Of a stretch of 64,000 nucleotides of DNA, positions 37,082 to 46,564 are shown piece by piece (position 1 is the first letter of the stretch; every line of letters starts with the position of its first letter). The DNA comes from Pseudomonadota bacterium (lineage in GTDB: Bacteria > Pseudomonadota > Gammaproteobacteria > Steroidobacterales > Steroidobacteraceae). The stretch is taken from positions 1 to 64,000 of the forward strand of contig JAGTSG010000001.1 in NCBI GenBank assembly GCA_018261655.1, written 5' to 3'. The notes beneath the pieces were generated by a model. It searched no databases and had not been told where the DNA came from. It worked only from the letters and a program-made list of their open reading frames with translations. The translations under genes were made by a program, and so were the position numbers.

Positions 37082-38596
37082 CTACCCGGTGCCTTCGCCG
37101 GGTTCCGGCGGCGTCGCGGGTCCTGCGACCTCGTGGGCCTTGCGGCCCTTCGGAAGGTACTCCTTGAGTTCCTCGATCCGCGCCGAGAAGCGCTGGCGCT
37201 GCACCTCGTTGAGGTCGGGCACGGCCAGCGCGAGCCGCAGCTGGTCGATGGCCATCTGCAACTCGCCGCCCATCAGGTGGTATTCAGACATGTAGTAGTA
37301 GGCGTCGCCGGTGTCGCCCGCGGCGCTGGCGACGAGCGCGATGTAGCGCGCCTGTTCCGGCGTCGGGGGGACGTTGTTGAACAAGTCGAGCAGGACCTGG
37401 TGGGCAAGTTTCGCCTCGCCATCACGCATCAGCGTCTCGGAGTAGCGCAAGGTCACGGGCACGTTGCGGGGGAACAGGTCATGCGCCTGCTGGAGCGTCC
37501 GGCGGGACCCCGCCACATCGCCGGCCGCGAGCTGTGCGACACCGAGCCCGGCATGGTACAGGGTGACGTCCGGCCTGCGGTCGACGAGGTCCTTGAGCAC
37601 GCCGACGGCTTCCTGCGCCGCCGGCGCTTCGCCGGAGGCGAGCAGCGCCAGCGCGCGGCCGTAGCGCCGCTCGTCACTGGAAGGCAGGTCTGCGCTGACG
37701 GCATCGCGGTAGAGGTCCCGGTAGTTGGCCTCGGCCGGCAGCAACTGGACCCGCAGCCGCTCCCGGATGAGACCGTAGCTGACGCTGTCTGCCACGACCG
37801 GCCTGGGCAGCTGCTCCGCCCGGTCGCGGGTCTCCGCGATGCGCTCGGTGGTGACGGGATGGGTTCGCAGGAGGTCCGGGATCATCGCGCCTGCGTTGCC
37901 GGACTTCTGCTGCAGGGTCCAGAAGAAGGACGGCATGCCGTAGGGATCGAAACCCGCGTTGGCCAGGAACGCCATGCCGACCCGGTCGGCCTCGGCCTCG
38001 TGGGTGCGGGTGAAGTTGATCTGCTGCTGGGCCGCGAGGCCCTGCGCCGCGGTGATCGTGCCCAGCATCATGTCGGCGGGCATGCCGGTGGTCGCGCCGA
38101 CCAGGATGGCCGCGAGCACGGCGGCCGCCGAGGCCATGTTGGTGCGTCCCGCGTTCTGGACGGAGCGCGCGATGTGGCGCTGCGTGACGTGCGCGATCTC
38201 GTGGGCGAGCACCCCTGCCAGCTCGCTCTCGTTGGCGGTCGAAGTCAGCAGGCCGGCATTGATGCCGATGAAACCGCCGGGGAGGGCGAAAGCATTGATG
38301 CCGGAGTCCTTGATCACGAAGAAGGTGAAGCGCTGCCCGCCCTCGTGGGCGAAGCTGGCGATGCGGGAACCCACGCCCTGGATGTACTCGGTGACCTCCG
38401 GGTCCTCGACGATCTGGCCGGAGTCTCGCAGCCCCTTCACGATCATCCGGCCGATCCGGTATTCGTCGGCGAGGGTGAGGGTGGTGCTGGCAGGGCTGCC
38501 GATGTCCGGGAGGTCGCCACGGCTGTCCTGGGCGAGCGCCGGCGCCGCGCCGAGCAGTGCGCAGAGGAACATGGCCAGGAAACCGGATCTCGACAT
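37082..38596 (-). CDS. bepA: M48 metalloprotease with TPR region (BepA/YfgC-like)
   Basis: 504 aa from ATG 38596 ('MSRSGFLAMFLCALLGAAPA' signal peptide; the track start is 20 codons earlier and would spoil the signal). Zinc motif 'LAGVLAHEIAHVTQRHIAR' with the distal Glu in 'EAEADRVGM'. The C-terminal ~200 residues form TPR-like repeats. BepA degrades stalled LptD and other outer-membrane proteins in the periplasm. Gene neighbourhood (dapA-gcvR-bcp region) agrees with E. coli. Confidence 0.9.
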   Translation of the reverse strand: MSRSGFLAMFLCALLGAAPALAQDSRGDLPDIGSPASTTLTLADEYRIGRMIVKGLRDSGQIVEDPEVTEYIQGVGSRIASFAHEGGQRFTFFVIKDSGINAFALPGGFIGINAGLLTSTANESELAGVLAHEIAHVTQRHIARSVQNAGRTNMASAAAVLAAILVGATTGMPADMMLGTITAAQGLAAQQQINFTRTHEAEADRVGMAFLANAGFDPYGMPSFFWTLQQKSGNAGAMIPDLLRTHPVTTERIAETRDRAEQLPRPVVADSVSYGLIRERLRVQLLPAEANYRDLYRDAVSADLPSSDERRYGRALALLASGEAPAAQEAVGVLKDLVDRRPDVTLYHAGLGVAQLAAGDVAGSRRTLQQAHDLFPRNVPVTLRYSETLMRDGEAKLAHQVLLDLFNNVPPTPEQARYIALVASAAGDTGDAYYYMSEYHLMGGELQMAIDQLRLALAVPDLNEVQRQRFSARIEELKEYLPKGRKAHEVAGPATPPEPGEGTG

Positions 38597-38667
38597 GCGG
38601 CGCTCGCGAGGGAAGGGGCTGGCTGTCAGACCGGCCAGCGGGGGTGAAGTTCGCACCTTTGCCCCGC

Positions 38668-40086
38668 TCAGAGGACCTCGGCCGCGAAGTCGGCCAGGCG
38701 CGAACGCTCCCCGCGCATCAGCGTGATGTGCCCGGCGTGCGGCCAGCCGCAGAAACGGTTGACCACGTAGGTGAGCCCGGAGGTGGTCTCGGTCAGGTAG
38801 GGGGTGTCGATCTGGGCGATATTGCCGAGGCAGATCAGCTTGGTGCCGGGGCCGGCCCGGGTGACCAGCGCCCGCATCTGCTTCGGGGTCAGGTTCTGGG
38901 CCTCATCGAGGATCAGGTACCGGTTCAGGAAGGTGCGGCCCCGCATGAAGTTGAGCGAGCGGATCTTGATCCGGTTCCTGAGCAGGTCCTGGGTCGCCGC
39001 GCGACCCCAGCTGCCGCCCTCGTGGCCCTGGGTGAGCACCTCGAGGTTGTCCATCAGCGCGCCCATCCAGGGCTCCATCTTCTCTTCCTCCGTACCGGGG
39101 AGGAAGCCGATGTCCTCGCCGAGCGGGATGGTCACCCGGGTCATCAGGATCTCGTTGAAGCGGTTGGTCTCGAGCGTCTGCAGGAGGCCCGCTGCGAGCG
39201 TCAGCAGCGTCTTGCCGGTGCCGGCGGGGCCGAGCACGGTGACGAAGTCGATCTCGGGATCGAGCAGGAGGTTCAGTGCGAGGTTCTGCTCCCGGTTGCG
39301 TGCTGTGATGCCCCAGACCGCGTGCCGCGCGTTGCGGTAGTCGTGCGTCAGCTCCAGCGTGGCCGACTCGCCGTCGACGGACCGGACGATCGCCTCGAAG
39401 CCCTCGTCGCCAGGCTCGCAGACGAACTGGTTGGTCTTCCACTCACGGACCAGCGGCCCCTGGATCTGGTAGAAGGTCCGCGCCTGTTCCTGCCAGGAGC
39501 GCATCTCCCCGCCGTGGGTGTCCCAGAAGTCGGCCGGCAGCTCGCTCACGCCCTTGAAAAGGAGATCCGCGTCCTCGATCGTCCGGTCGCTGTAGTAGTC
39601 CTCGGCGTGCACCCCGAGGATCGCGGCCTTGATGCGCAGGTTGATGTCCTTGGAAACGAGCGTCACGCGCGATTCCGGAATCTCCCGCTGCAGGGCCAGC
39701 GCATAGCCGAGGATGGAGTTGTCGGCGCCGTGCCCGGGCAAGGTGTCGGGCAGGCCGGTGTCGAGCCGGCGGGTCTGGAAGAACAGCCGGCCGGTGGGGG
39801 GGCGCTTGCCGTGGTTCCCGGACCGGCCTGACGGCAGCTCGAGGCCCTGGTCGATCTGGTCCTTGGTCGCCTGCGCCATCAGCTCGTCCAGGAACCGGCT
39901 GACCTGCCGGACGTTCCGCGCCGACTCCGAGACGCCCTTCTTGCCCGCGTCGAGTTCCTCGAGGACGATCATCGGAATGTAGATGTCGTGCTCCTCGAAA
40001 CGGAATATCGCGGCCGGGTCGTGCATGACGACGTTCGTGTCCAGCACGAACGCCCGGCGTTCGGCCGGGTACTGGTCGGTGCTCAA
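38668..40086 (-). CDS. PIN-PhoH fusion protein (PhoH2-like)
   Basis: About 472 aa. An N-terminal PIN ribonuclease domain ('FVLDTNVVMHDP', acidic residues further on; about 10-150) is fused to a PhoH ATPase domain (about 250-465; Walker A 'GPAGTGKTLLTLAAGL', Walker B 'YLILDEAQNLTPKQ'). Such fusions are reported as RNA helicase/RNases. The track start (40137) runs through the bcp stop; TTG 40086 ('MSTDQYPAERRAF') has an upstream 'gagagga' and is preferred, but the start remains uncertain. Confidence 0.9.
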   Translation of the reverse strand: MSTDQYPAERRAFVLDTNVVMHDPAAIFRFEEHDIYIPMIVLEELDAGKKGVSESARNVRQVSRFLDELMAQATKDQIDQGLELPSGRSGNHGKRPPTGRLFFQTRRLDTGLPDTLPGHGADNSILGYALALQREIPESRVTLVSKDINLRIKAAILGVHAEDYYSDRTIEDADLLFKGVSELPADFWDTHGGEMRSWQEQARTFYQIQGPLVREWKTNQFVCEPGDEGFEAIVRSVDGESATLELTHDYRNARHAVWGITARNREQNLALNLLLDPEIDFVTVLGPAGTGKTLLTLAAGLLQTLETNRFNEILMTRVTIPLGEDIGFLPGTEEEKMEPWMGALMDNLEVLTQGHEGGSWGRAATQDLLRNRIKIRSLNFMRGRTFLNRYLILDEAQNLTPKQMRALVTRAGPGTKLICLGNIAQIDTPYLTETTSGLTYVVNRFCGWPHAGHITLMRGERSRLADFAAEVL

Positions 40087-40099
40087 GTAGGAGGTCCTC

Positions 40100-40564
40100 T
40101 CAAAGTGCCCTGGCGGCCGCGAGCACGGCCTCGGCATGTCCGTCCACCTTCACCTTGCGCCATTCCTGGCGCAGGACGCCTGCGGCATCGACGAGGAAGG
40201 TGCTGCGCTCGATGCCCATCAGCTTCCTTCCGTACATGTTCTTCTCGGTCCATGTGCCGAAGAGCTCGGCGAGCCTGTGGTCCTCGTCCGAGCCGAGCTC
40301 GAAGGGGAATTTCATCTTCGCCTTGAACTTCCCGTGCGAAGCCAGGCTGTCGGTCGAGACGCCGAGGATGACCACGCCGGCGCGGCGGAACTGGGCATGC
40401 AGGTCACGGAAGGCCTCACCCTCCCGGGTGCAGCCCGGCGTGTTGTCGCGCGGGTAGAAGTAGACGACGAGCTTGCTGCCGAGCGCGTCCCCGGGACGGA
40501 AGGTCCCGGCGGTGGTGGGGACGGAGAACGTCGGCAGCTTCCTGCCGAGGGCGACCTTGGCCAT
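40100..40564 (-). CDS. bcp: Peroxiredoxin Bcp/PrxQ type
   Basis: 154-aa thiol peroxidase. The peroxidatic Cys is in 'YPRDNTPGCTREGEAFRDL'. The second Cys found five residues later in E. coli Bcp (GCTxxxC) is Gly here, and no other Cys is evident, so this is a 1-Cys-like form needing an external thiol to resolve. The rest of the fold is normal ('LGVSTDSLASHGKF', 'GIERSTFLVDAAG'). It follows gcvR as in E. coli. Confidence 0.93.
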   Translation of the reverse strand: MAKVALGRKLPTFSVPTTAGTFRPGDALGSKLVVYFYPRDNTPGCTREGEAFRDLHAQFRRAGVVILGVSTDSLASHGKFKAKMKFPFELGSDEDHRLAELFGTWTEKNMYGRKLMGIERSTFLVDAAGVLRQEWRKVKVDGHAEAVLAAARAL

Positions 40565-40595
40565 GCGTCTTGCTAGCTCCCTGGCCGCGAAGGCC

Positions 40596-41126
40596 TCATG
40601 ACTTGACCGGCTCGAGGATGGCGTCGAGGTTGAGGTTGTCGCAGAGATCCATGAACTCCTCGCGCATGGCGCCGAGGTGGATCGAGGACGGCACCGTGAC
40701 GATCATGTACACGCCGAACATGGGCGCGCCCGTGTGGGGCGCGAGATAGCTGCGGGTGTTCATCTCCGAGATGTCGATGCCGCGGGCCGTGAAGAAGCCC
40801 GACAGCGCGGCGACGATGCCGGTCTGGTCCAGGCAGACGACGTCCACCGAGTAGGGCACCTGGTCCTCGTGGACCGGTCGCTGCTCGGTGCGGCGGATCT
40901 GCAGGGTGATGCCCGCCGACTCGGCCAGGCGCTTCAACTCCGTCTCGATGCGGGCGACGGCATGCCAGTTGCCGCTGACGAGCATCAGCACGGCGAACTC
41001 GGCGCCCAGTGCCGTCATGCGGCTCTCGCTGATGCTGCCGCCGCAGTCGGCGATCACCTTGCTGAGGTCGTGGACCAGCCCGACGCGGTCGCTGCCGATG
41101 GCGGAAATCGCGATGTATTGCTTCAT
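40596..41126 (-). CDS. gcvR: Glycine cleavage system regulator GcvR (double ACT domain)
   Basis: 176 aa with two ACT domains (about 3-80 and 90-170): 'AISAIGSDRVGLVHDLSKVI' and 'VDVVCLDQTGIVAALSGFFT'. In E. coli GcvR binds glycine and antagonises GcvA. gcvA is not in this window. Divergent from dapA, gene order gcvR-bcp conserved. Confidence 0.9.
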   Translation of the reverse strand: MKQYIAISAIGSDRVGLVHDLSKVIADCGGSISESRMTALGAEFAVLMLVSGNWHAVARIETELKRLAESAGITLQIRRTEQRPVHEDQVPYSVDVVCLDQTGIVAALSGFFTARGIDISEMNTRSYLAPHTGAPMFGVYMIVTVPSSIHLGAMREEFMDLCDNLNLDAILEPVKS

Positions 41127-41197
41127 GGGAGGCGGGCCGGGGGCACGTACCGCAGTCTACCGGTAACCGGACCCGCTGGAAACGCCGGATGTCGTCC

Positions 41198-41227
41198 TTG
41201 CGTGGTCCGGCAGCGCGAAAGTACGAT
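41198..41227 (+). promoter_or_regulatory. Probable dapA promoter
   Basis: TTGCGT, 18-nt spacer, TACGAT, ending 31 nt before the dapA ATG, in the 132-nt divergent gap with gcvR. Confidence 0.5.
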
Positions 41228-41258
41228 GCGGGTTCCCGCCGGCCACACGTAGAGACGC

Positions 41259-42134
41259 ATGTTCCGCGGCAGCATCGTAGCCCTCGTGACCCCCATGTTC
41301 GAATCCGGCGAGATCGACTACGCCGGCTTCGAGTCCCTGCTCGACTGGCACGCGGAACAGGGGACCGACGGTGTCGTGGTCCTCGGCACGACGGGGGAGT
41401 CCCCCACCGTCACCGGGGGCGAGAGCGACGAATTGCTGCGCCGGGCCGTCCGGCGTCTCGGCGGGCGCCTGCCCGTGATCGCGGGCACCGGGACCAGTTC
41501 GACCGCGACCACCATCGAGCGCACGCGACGCGCCTGCGAGCATGGGGTGGACGGCGTCCTGATCGTCACGCCCTATTACAACAGGCCGGGGCAGGAGGGT
41601 CTCGTGCGGCACTTCTCGGCCGCGGCGGACGCCAGCAGCGTGCCGGTCATCCTCTACAACGTGCCGTCGCGCACGGCCTGCGACCTGCTTCCGCCCGCCG
41701 TGGAGCGACTGGCCCAGCATCCGCGGATCATCGGCGTGAAGGAGGCGACCGGGCAGGTGGCCCGCGCGCGGGACATCCTGGAACGTTGCGGCGACGACTT
41801 CCTGGTGCTGTCGGGCGATGACGCCAGCTGCCGGGAGCTGATGCTGGCGGGCGCCCAGGGCGTCATCTCGGTCACGGCCAACGCGGCGCCGCGGCTGATG
41901 CACGAACTCGGCGAGGCGGCCCTGGTCGGCGATGCAGGTCGCGCGGCCCTGGTGGACGAGCGCCTCGCGGCGCTCCACCGTGACCTGTTCGTGGAAGCCA
42001 ACCCCATCCCGGTCAAGTGGGCGGTGTCCCGCCTGGGTCTCATCCCGCCTGGAATCCGGTTACCATTGACGCCCCTGGATCCCCGTCACCATGCGACGGT
42101 CCTGGCCGCGATGGAGCACGCCGGGATCATCTAG
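41259..42134 (+). CDS. dapA: 4-hydroxy-tetrahydrodipicolinate synthase
   Basis: First enzyme of the lysine/diaminopimelate branch; 291 aa TIM barrel. 'VVLGTTGESPTV' binds pyruvate, 'PYYNRPGQEGL' and 'VILYNVPSRTACDL' carry the catalytic Tyr region, and the Schiff-base Lys is in 'IIGVKEATGQV'. The ATG is followed by 'FRGSIVALVTPM', typical of the family. A short BamC-like gene follows after 10 nt. Confidence 0.97.
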   Translation: MFRGSIVALVTPMFESGEIDYAGFESLLDWHAEQGTDGVVVLGTTGESPTVTGGESDELLRRAVRRLGGRLPVIAGTGTSSTATTIERTRRACEHGVDGVLIVTPYYNRPGQEGLVRHFSAAADASSVPVILYNVPSRTACDLLPPAVERLAQHPRIIGVKEATGQVARARDILERCGDDFLVLSGDDASCRELMLAGAQGVISVTANAAPRLMHELGEAALVGDAGRAALVDERLAALHRDLFVEANPIPVKWAVSRLGLIPPGIRLPLTPLDPRHHATVLAAMEHAGII

Positions 42135-42144
42135 CGAGGATTGG

Positions 42145-42411
42145 ATGCGCCTTGTCCTTCTGCTCGGCCTGCTCGCCTTGTCGGGCTGCGGTATCTTCAG
42201 CCCGACTTTCGAGAGCTGCGAAGAGGTTCCGGCCTACGCCGGCGCGAGGGAGATCCCGCCGCTCGCGGTACCCGAGGGCGTCGACGCCCCGGACACGCGC
42301 AACGCCCTGAAGATCCCGGTGGTGACCGCGCCGGAGAAGCCGCGGGACGGGAGCTGCATCGACGCGCCGCCGAGCTACTACCCCAACCGGCCGGCCGCGC
42401 CGGCCGGGTGA
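42145..42411 (+). CDS. Short BamC-like (NlpB N-terminal) lipoprotein
   Basis: 88 aa from ATG 42145 ('MRLVLLLGLLALSGCG'), a clear lipoprotein signal with lipobox 'LSGC'. The mature part is Pro-rich and apparently unstructured: 'IPPLAVPEGVDAPDTRNALKIPVV' recalls the extended N-terminal segment by which BamC binds BamD. BamC in E. coli is about 340 aa and follows dapA, exactly this position; here the helix-grip domains are missing. Assignment as a reduced BamC is inference from position and motif. Confidence 0.7.
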   Translation: MRLVLLLGLLALSGCGIFSPTFESCEEVPAYAGAREIPPLAVPEGVDAPDTRNALKIPVVTAPEKPRDGSCIDAPPSYYPNRPAAPAG

Positions 42412-42429
42412 GGTCACGGGACAGGGCGG

Positions 42430-42458
42430 TTGCTGCTCGACCGGGCGTCCGGTAGGCT
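42430..42458 (+). promoter_or_regulatory. Probable tRNA-Ser promoter
   Basis: TTGCTG, 17-nt spacer, TAGGCT, followed by a GC-rich discriminator ('tcgcgcccc') as in stringently controlled tRNA promoters. It ends 35 nt before the tRNA. Confidence 0.5.
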
Positions 42459-42493
42459 TCGCGCCCCCTGCGTCGCGGTTGGCAGGAAGATCC

Positions 42494-42586
<93 letters not shown>

Positions 42587-42651
42587 CAGGGTGCCGGGTC
42601 GCGAATTCGCCGGTTCTGACGCGGCAACGGTCATGAGTCTGCGAATCCGCC

Positions 42652-42668
42652 ACCCGGCGTCGCCGGGT
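42652..42668 (+). terminator. Hairpin downstream of tRNA-Ser
   Basis: Perfect ACCCGGC-gtc-GCCGGGT stem, without a T-run, nested in a wider GGTGCCGG/CCGGCACC repeat. Possible terminator or processing structure. Confidence 0.4.
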
Positions 42669-42682
42669 CCGGCACCGCTTGG

Positions 42683-42711
42683 TTGACGCCCCCGGACCCC
42701 AACCTTACGAT
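42683..42711 (+). promoter_or_regulatory. Probable promoter of the 4.5S RNA gene
   Basis: TTGACG, 17-nt spacer, TACGAT. Initiation about 7 nt later would give a leader of roughly 30 nt before the mature RNA, similar to the RNase P-processed leader known in E. coli. Confidence 0.55.
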
Positions 42712-42751
42712 GCCCCGAGGCCCCAGGCATCGATCCCCTCGGTACGATGGT

Positions 42752-42857
<106 letters not shown>

Positions 42858-42901
42858 GCCGCCCCGACCCCCGTCCGGAACAGAGGACAGCGCCGACCCC
42901 C

Positions 42902-44497
42902 ATGAGCTACCTCGTCCTCGCGCGCAAGTGGCGACCGCGACGCTTCGACGAGATGGTCGGGCAGGAGCATGTGCTGCGCGCGCTGGTCAACGCGCTCGAT
43001 TCCGGCCGGGTGCACCACGCCTTCCTGTTCACCGGCACCCGGGGCGTGGGCAAGACCACCATCGCGCGCATCCTCGCCAAGTCGCTGAACTGCGAGAAGG
43101 GCGTGACCTCCACCCCCTGTGGCGAGTGCGCGGCCTGCCGCGAGATCGACGAGGGGCGTTTCGTGGACCTGATCGAGGTGGACGCCGCCTCGCGCACCAA
43201 GGTGGACGACACCCGGGAGCTGCTCGACAACGTCCAGTATTCGCCGACGCGCGGCCGCTACAAGGTGTACCTCATCGACGAGGTGCACATGCTGTCGGGC
43301 CACTCCTTCAACGCGCTGCTGAAGACGCTGGAGGAGCCGCCGCCGCACGTGAAGTTCCTGCTCGCGACCACCGACCCGCAGAAGCTGCCCGCCACGGTGC
43401 TGTCGCGCTGCCTCCAGTTCAGCCTCAAACGCCTGTCGCCCTCGCTGATCGGCGAGCGGCTCAGGTACATCCTCGACGAGGAAGGGGTCGCCTTCGAGCC
43501 CGCCGCGATCCGCCTGCTGTCGCGTGCGGCGGACGGCAGCCTGCGGGACGGACTCTCGCTGCTCGACCAGATGCTGGCTTTCGGCGGCGGCAGGGTGGCG
43601 GAGGCCGATGCGCGCACGATGCTCGGCACGATCGACCGCGGCTTCGTCACGCGCCTGCTCGACCGGCTCGCCGACCGCGATGCCGCCGGCCTGATGGCAT
43701 GCGTGGCCGCGATCGACGAGCAGGGGCCGGATTACGCGCAGGTGCTCGACGAGCTCGCGAGCCTGCTGCAGAAGGTCGCGCTGCGCCAGGCGGTGCCCGA
43801 CCTGCCGGCGGACGAGGTCTGGGGCATCGAGGAGCTCGACGGCTTCGCCAGCCGCATCGCCCCTGAGGACCTGCAGCTGTACTACCAGATGGCCATCCTG
43901 GGGCGACGCGACCTGCCGCTGGCGCCCGAGCCTCGCGGCGGCCTCGAGATGGTCCTGCTCAGGATGCTGGCCTTCGTGCCCGCGGCGGGCCCTCCTGCGG
44001 AGGCCGGGCGCCCCGCAGAACCCCGGCCTGCGGCGCGCCGCAGCGCCCCCCCCGGGGTCGAGTCGGCGCCGCGCGCCACGTCGCCGGGAGCCCCGGCGCA
44101 GCCGGTCCCCGACCTCGACCTGTCCGACTGGCGCGCGGTCGTTGACCGGCTCGGCCTGCAGGCCGCCGCGAGGCAACTGGCATCCCACCTCAACTTCGTC
44201 GCACTGGAGGGCGACGTCCTGCGCCTGGCACTGGACGCGCGGGGCGAGGTGCTGCGGACCCGGCTGCAGGAGGAGCGCCTCGCCCAGGCGGTCTCCGGCC
44301 TCGCCGGGCGGCCGATCCGGCTGCAGCTCGAGGTGAGCCACGACGCCGGCCGGACCCCCGCGCGCGAGAAGGAGAGGGAACGCCAGGAACGGCTGGAGCA
44401 GGCGCGGCTGTCGATCGAGAACGACCCCACCGTGCAGGCACTGAAGGACCGCTTCGGCGCCGTCGTCCAGCCGGACTCGATCAAGCCGGTTGGCTAG
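42902..44497 (+). CDS. dnaX: DNA polymerase III subunit tau (DnaX)
   Basis: Clamp-loader ATPase and replisome organiser; 531 aa. Walker A 'GTRGVGKTTIARILAKSLNC', C4 zinc module with 'CGECAACR', Walker B 'YKVYLIDEVHML', sensor 'LATTDPQKLPATVLSRC', then an Ala/Pro-rich linker (about 365-405) and a C-terminal domain V. No slippery A-rich heptamer like the E. coli gamma frameshift site is visible, so gamma may not be made. Confidence 0.95.
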   Translation: MSYLVLARKWRPRRFDEMVGQEHVLRALVNALDSGRVHHAFLFTGTRGVGKTTIARILAKSLNCEKGVTSTPCGECAACREIDEGRFVDLIEVDAASRTKVDDTRELLDNVQYSPTRGRYKVYLIDEVHMLSGHSFNALLKTLEEPPPHVKFLLATTDPQKLPATVLSRCLQFSLKRLSPSLIGERLRYILDEEGVAFEPAAIRLLSRAADGSLRDGLSLLDQMLAFGGGRVAEADARTMLGTIDRGFVTRLLDRLADRDAAGLMACVAAIDEQGPDYAQVLDELASLLQKVALRQAVPDLPADEVWGIEELDGFASRIAPEDLQLYYQMAILGRRDLPLAPEPRGGLEMVLLRMLAFVPAAGPPAEAGRPAEPRPAARRSAPPGVESAPRATSPGAPAQPVPDLDLSDWRAVVDRLGLQAAARQLASHLNFVALEGDVLRLALDARGEVLRTRLQEERLAQAVSGLAGRPIRLQLEVSHDAGRTPAREKERERQERLEQARLSIENDPTVQALKDRFGAVVQPDSIKPVG

Positions 44498-44530
44498 AAT
44501 CCCGCCTGCAATCCGCCAACGGAGCACACC

Positions 44531-44857
44531 ATGAAGCAGAACATCGGCGCACTGATGCGCCAGGCCCAGCAGCTGCAGGCGAACATGCAGAAGGCGCAGG
44601 AGGAACTCGCGCAGCTGGAGGTCGTCGGCGAGTCGGGCGGCGGGATGGTGAAGGTCACCATGAATGGCCGCAACGAGGTACGCCGGGTCCGGATCGAGCC
44701 GACGGTGGCCGCGGCCGGCGATGTCGAGATGCTCGAGGACCTCGTGGCCGCGGCCTGCAACGACGCCGTGCGCAAGGCAACCGAGGCGGCGCAGCAGAAG
44801 ATGTCCGGCATGATGGGCGGCATGCAGCTGCCGCCTGGCTTCAAGATGCCGTTCTGA
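44531..44857 (+). CDS. ybaB: Nucleoid-associated protein YbaB/EbfC
   Basis: 108 aa small DNA-binding dimer. '[20 protein letters not shown]' helix, central '[20 protein letters not shown]' sheet, C-terminal helix ending '[15 protein letters not shown]'. Located between dnaX and recR as in nearly all gammaproteobacteria. Confidence 0.95.
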   Translation: MKQNIGALMRQAQQLQANMQKAQEELAQLEVVGESGGGMVKVTMNGRNEVRRVRIEPTVAAAGDVEMLEDLVAAACNDAVRKATEAAQQKMSGMMGGMQLPPGFKMPF

Positions 44858-44870
44858 GGCGCCTCGACCC

Positions 44871-45470
44871 TTGAAATACTCGCCGTCGCTGGCCCGCCTG
44901 ATCGATGCGCTGCGCATCCTGCCCGGCGTCGGGCCCAAGTCGGCGCAGAGGATGGCGTTCTACCTGCTGGAGCGGAACCGTGAGGGCGCCCGGGCGCTGG
45001 CCTCCGCGTTGTCCGACGCGGCCACGGCGGTCGGGCAGTGCCGGCGCTGCCGGATGCTGACGGACGGCGAGCTGTGCATGATCTGCACGGCGCCACAGCG
45101 CGACGAAGGCCTGCTGTGCGTCGTCGAGTCGCCGGCGGACGTGGCCGCGGTCGAACAGTCGGGCGGCTACCGGGGACGGTACTTCGTGCTCATGGGGCAC
45201 CTGTCGCCGCTCGACGGGATCGGCCCGGGCGAACTCGGCGTGTCGCAGCTGGAGTCCATCCTGGCGGAGGGGCAGGTCCGCGAGGTGATCCTCGCGACCA
45301 ACCCGACAGTCGAGGGCGAGGCCACGGCCCACTTTCTCGGCGACCTCGTCGCGCGCCGCGGCATCCGCGCGTCGCGGATCGCCCACGGCGTGCCGGTCGG
45401 CGGCGAGCTCGAGTACGTTGATGGCGGCACGCTGGCCCATGCGCTGGCCGGGCGCCAGGCTATCTCCTGA
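44871..45470 (+). CDS. recR: Recombination protein RecR
   Basis: 199 aa. HhH-containing N-terminus ('[20 protein letters not shown]'), C4 zinc finger '[16 protein letters not shown]', and Toprim domain ('[19 protein letters not shown]'). Acts with RecFO to load RecA at gaps. Start is TTG 44871. It overlaps the convergent rsgA by 11 nt. Confidence 0.96.
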   Translation: MKYSPSLARLIDALRILPGVGPKSAQRMAFYLLERNREGARALASALSDAATAVGQCRRCRMLTDGELCMICTAPQRDEGLLCVVESPADVAAVEQSGGYRGRYFVLMGHLSPLDGIGPGELGVSQLESILAEGQVREVILATNPTVEGEATAHFLGDLVARRGIRASRIAHGVPVGGELEYVDGGTLAHALAGRQAIS

Positions 45471-46440
45471 ACCTGCTCCCGCGCCCGGGCTTCGGCCGCA
45501 ACCGACCGCTGGTCCTGAGCCGTTCGCCGACGTCAGTCGCCAGCTTGAGCAGGTGCCGGTAGCTGGCCAGCCTGCGACGCGAAATCCGCCCCGACGCCGC
45601 CAGCGGCTCGACTGCGCAGCCGGGCTCTCCCGTGTGCCGGCAGTCCGGAAACCGGCAGTCCGGCGCCGCCGCGGCGAGTTCCCGGAATCCCGAGGCCACG
45701 TCGCGCGGCGCGGGCAGGGGCGGCGAGAAGTCGCGCACGCCGGGTGAGTCGATCAGGTCGCCGCCGCCCGGCAGGCGGTAGAGGGCCGAGGCGGTCGTGG
45801 TGTGGCGTCCTTCCTCGGTCGCGCGCGAGATCGCCCGTACCTCGGCCTCCACGCCGGGCACCAGCAGGTTGATGAGCGAGCTCTTGCCGACCCCCGACTG
45901 CCCGACCAGCACGCTGACCCGGTCCCGGAGCAGCCCGCGCAGGCCCGCCGCGCCGTCCGCGAGCTTCTTCGACGTGAGCACCACCGGGTACCCGATCTCG
46001 CGGTAGGTGTCGAGCTCGGCGCGGATCGCGGCGGCGCCGGCCTCCGGCAGGTCGGCCTTGTTCAGCGCCAGGGCGGCGGACAGGCCGGCCCACTCGGCCG
46101 CGGCGAGATAGCGGTCGCAGAGCGAGAAGTCCGGCGACGGCAACGGGGCGAGCACCGCGACCAGCTGGTCGAGGTTGGCGACGATCGCCTCGGCTGCGCC
46201 CGCCTGGCTGATGCGCGCCAGTTCCGAGCGACGCGGCTCGACGCCCACGACGATCCCGCCCGCGCCCTCGGCGTCCGCCGGGACCCAGCGCACGAGGTCC
46301 CCGCAGACGACGTTCAGGCGGCGGCCGAAGAGCCGGCAGGAGTGCGTCGTGTCGCCATCGCCGACCACCACGCGCCGTCCGTGGGCCGCGACGATCCGGC
46401 CCGCCCGTGCCTGGTCGTGACCGGGATCGCGCTCCTTCAT
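45460..46440 (-). CDS. rsgA: Ribosome small subunit GTPase RsgA
   Basis: 326 aa from ATG 46440 ('[20 protein letters not shown]'). OB-fold (about 10-75), circularly permuted GTPase with G4 'ALNKADLP' before G1 '[14 protein letters not shown]', and the C-terminal zinc motif '[14 protein letters not shown]'. It checks late 30S maturation. A longer start inside the orn promoter region cannot be excluded. Divergent from orn, a common pairing. Confidence 0.94.
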   Translation of the reverse strand: MKERDPGHDQARAGRIVAAHGRRVVVGDGDTTHSCRLFGRRLNVVCGDLVRWVPADAEGAGGIVVGVEPRRSELARISQAGAAEAIVANLDQLVAVLAPLPSPDFSLCDRYLAAAEWAGLSAALALNKADLPEAGAAAIRAELDTYREIGYPVVLTSKKLADGAAGLRGLLRDRVSVLVGQSGVGKSSLINLLVPGVEAEVRAISRATEEGRHTTTASALYRLPGGGDLIDSPGVRDFSPPLPAPRDVASGFRELAAAAPDCRFPDCRHTGEPGCAVEPLAASGRISRRRLASYRHLLKLATDVGERLRTSGRLRPKPGRGSRFRR

Positions 46441-46545
46441 GCCGGGCGCGCGACGCCGCGTGGCGCCGGAGTTCGCCGGTGCGGCTGCAAGCTGGCGTTG
46501 CGCACGTGCGGGTCCGTGGTGGGTGACGGCGGCGACTGTAGCCTC

Positions 46546-46554
46546 TGTTAAGAT
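46546..46554 (+). promoter_or_regulatory. Possible extended -10 of orn
   Basis: 'TGTTAAGAT' (TGn plus TAAGAT). If used, transcription would start within a few bases of the orn ATG at 46565. No -35 is obvious. Confidence 0.3.
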
Positions 46555-46564
46555 GCCGGGCAAC

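Noticed and set aside
43400-44497. Programmed frameshift in dnaX for gamma
   Set aside because: No A-rich slippery heptamer with a following stem was found in the expected region.
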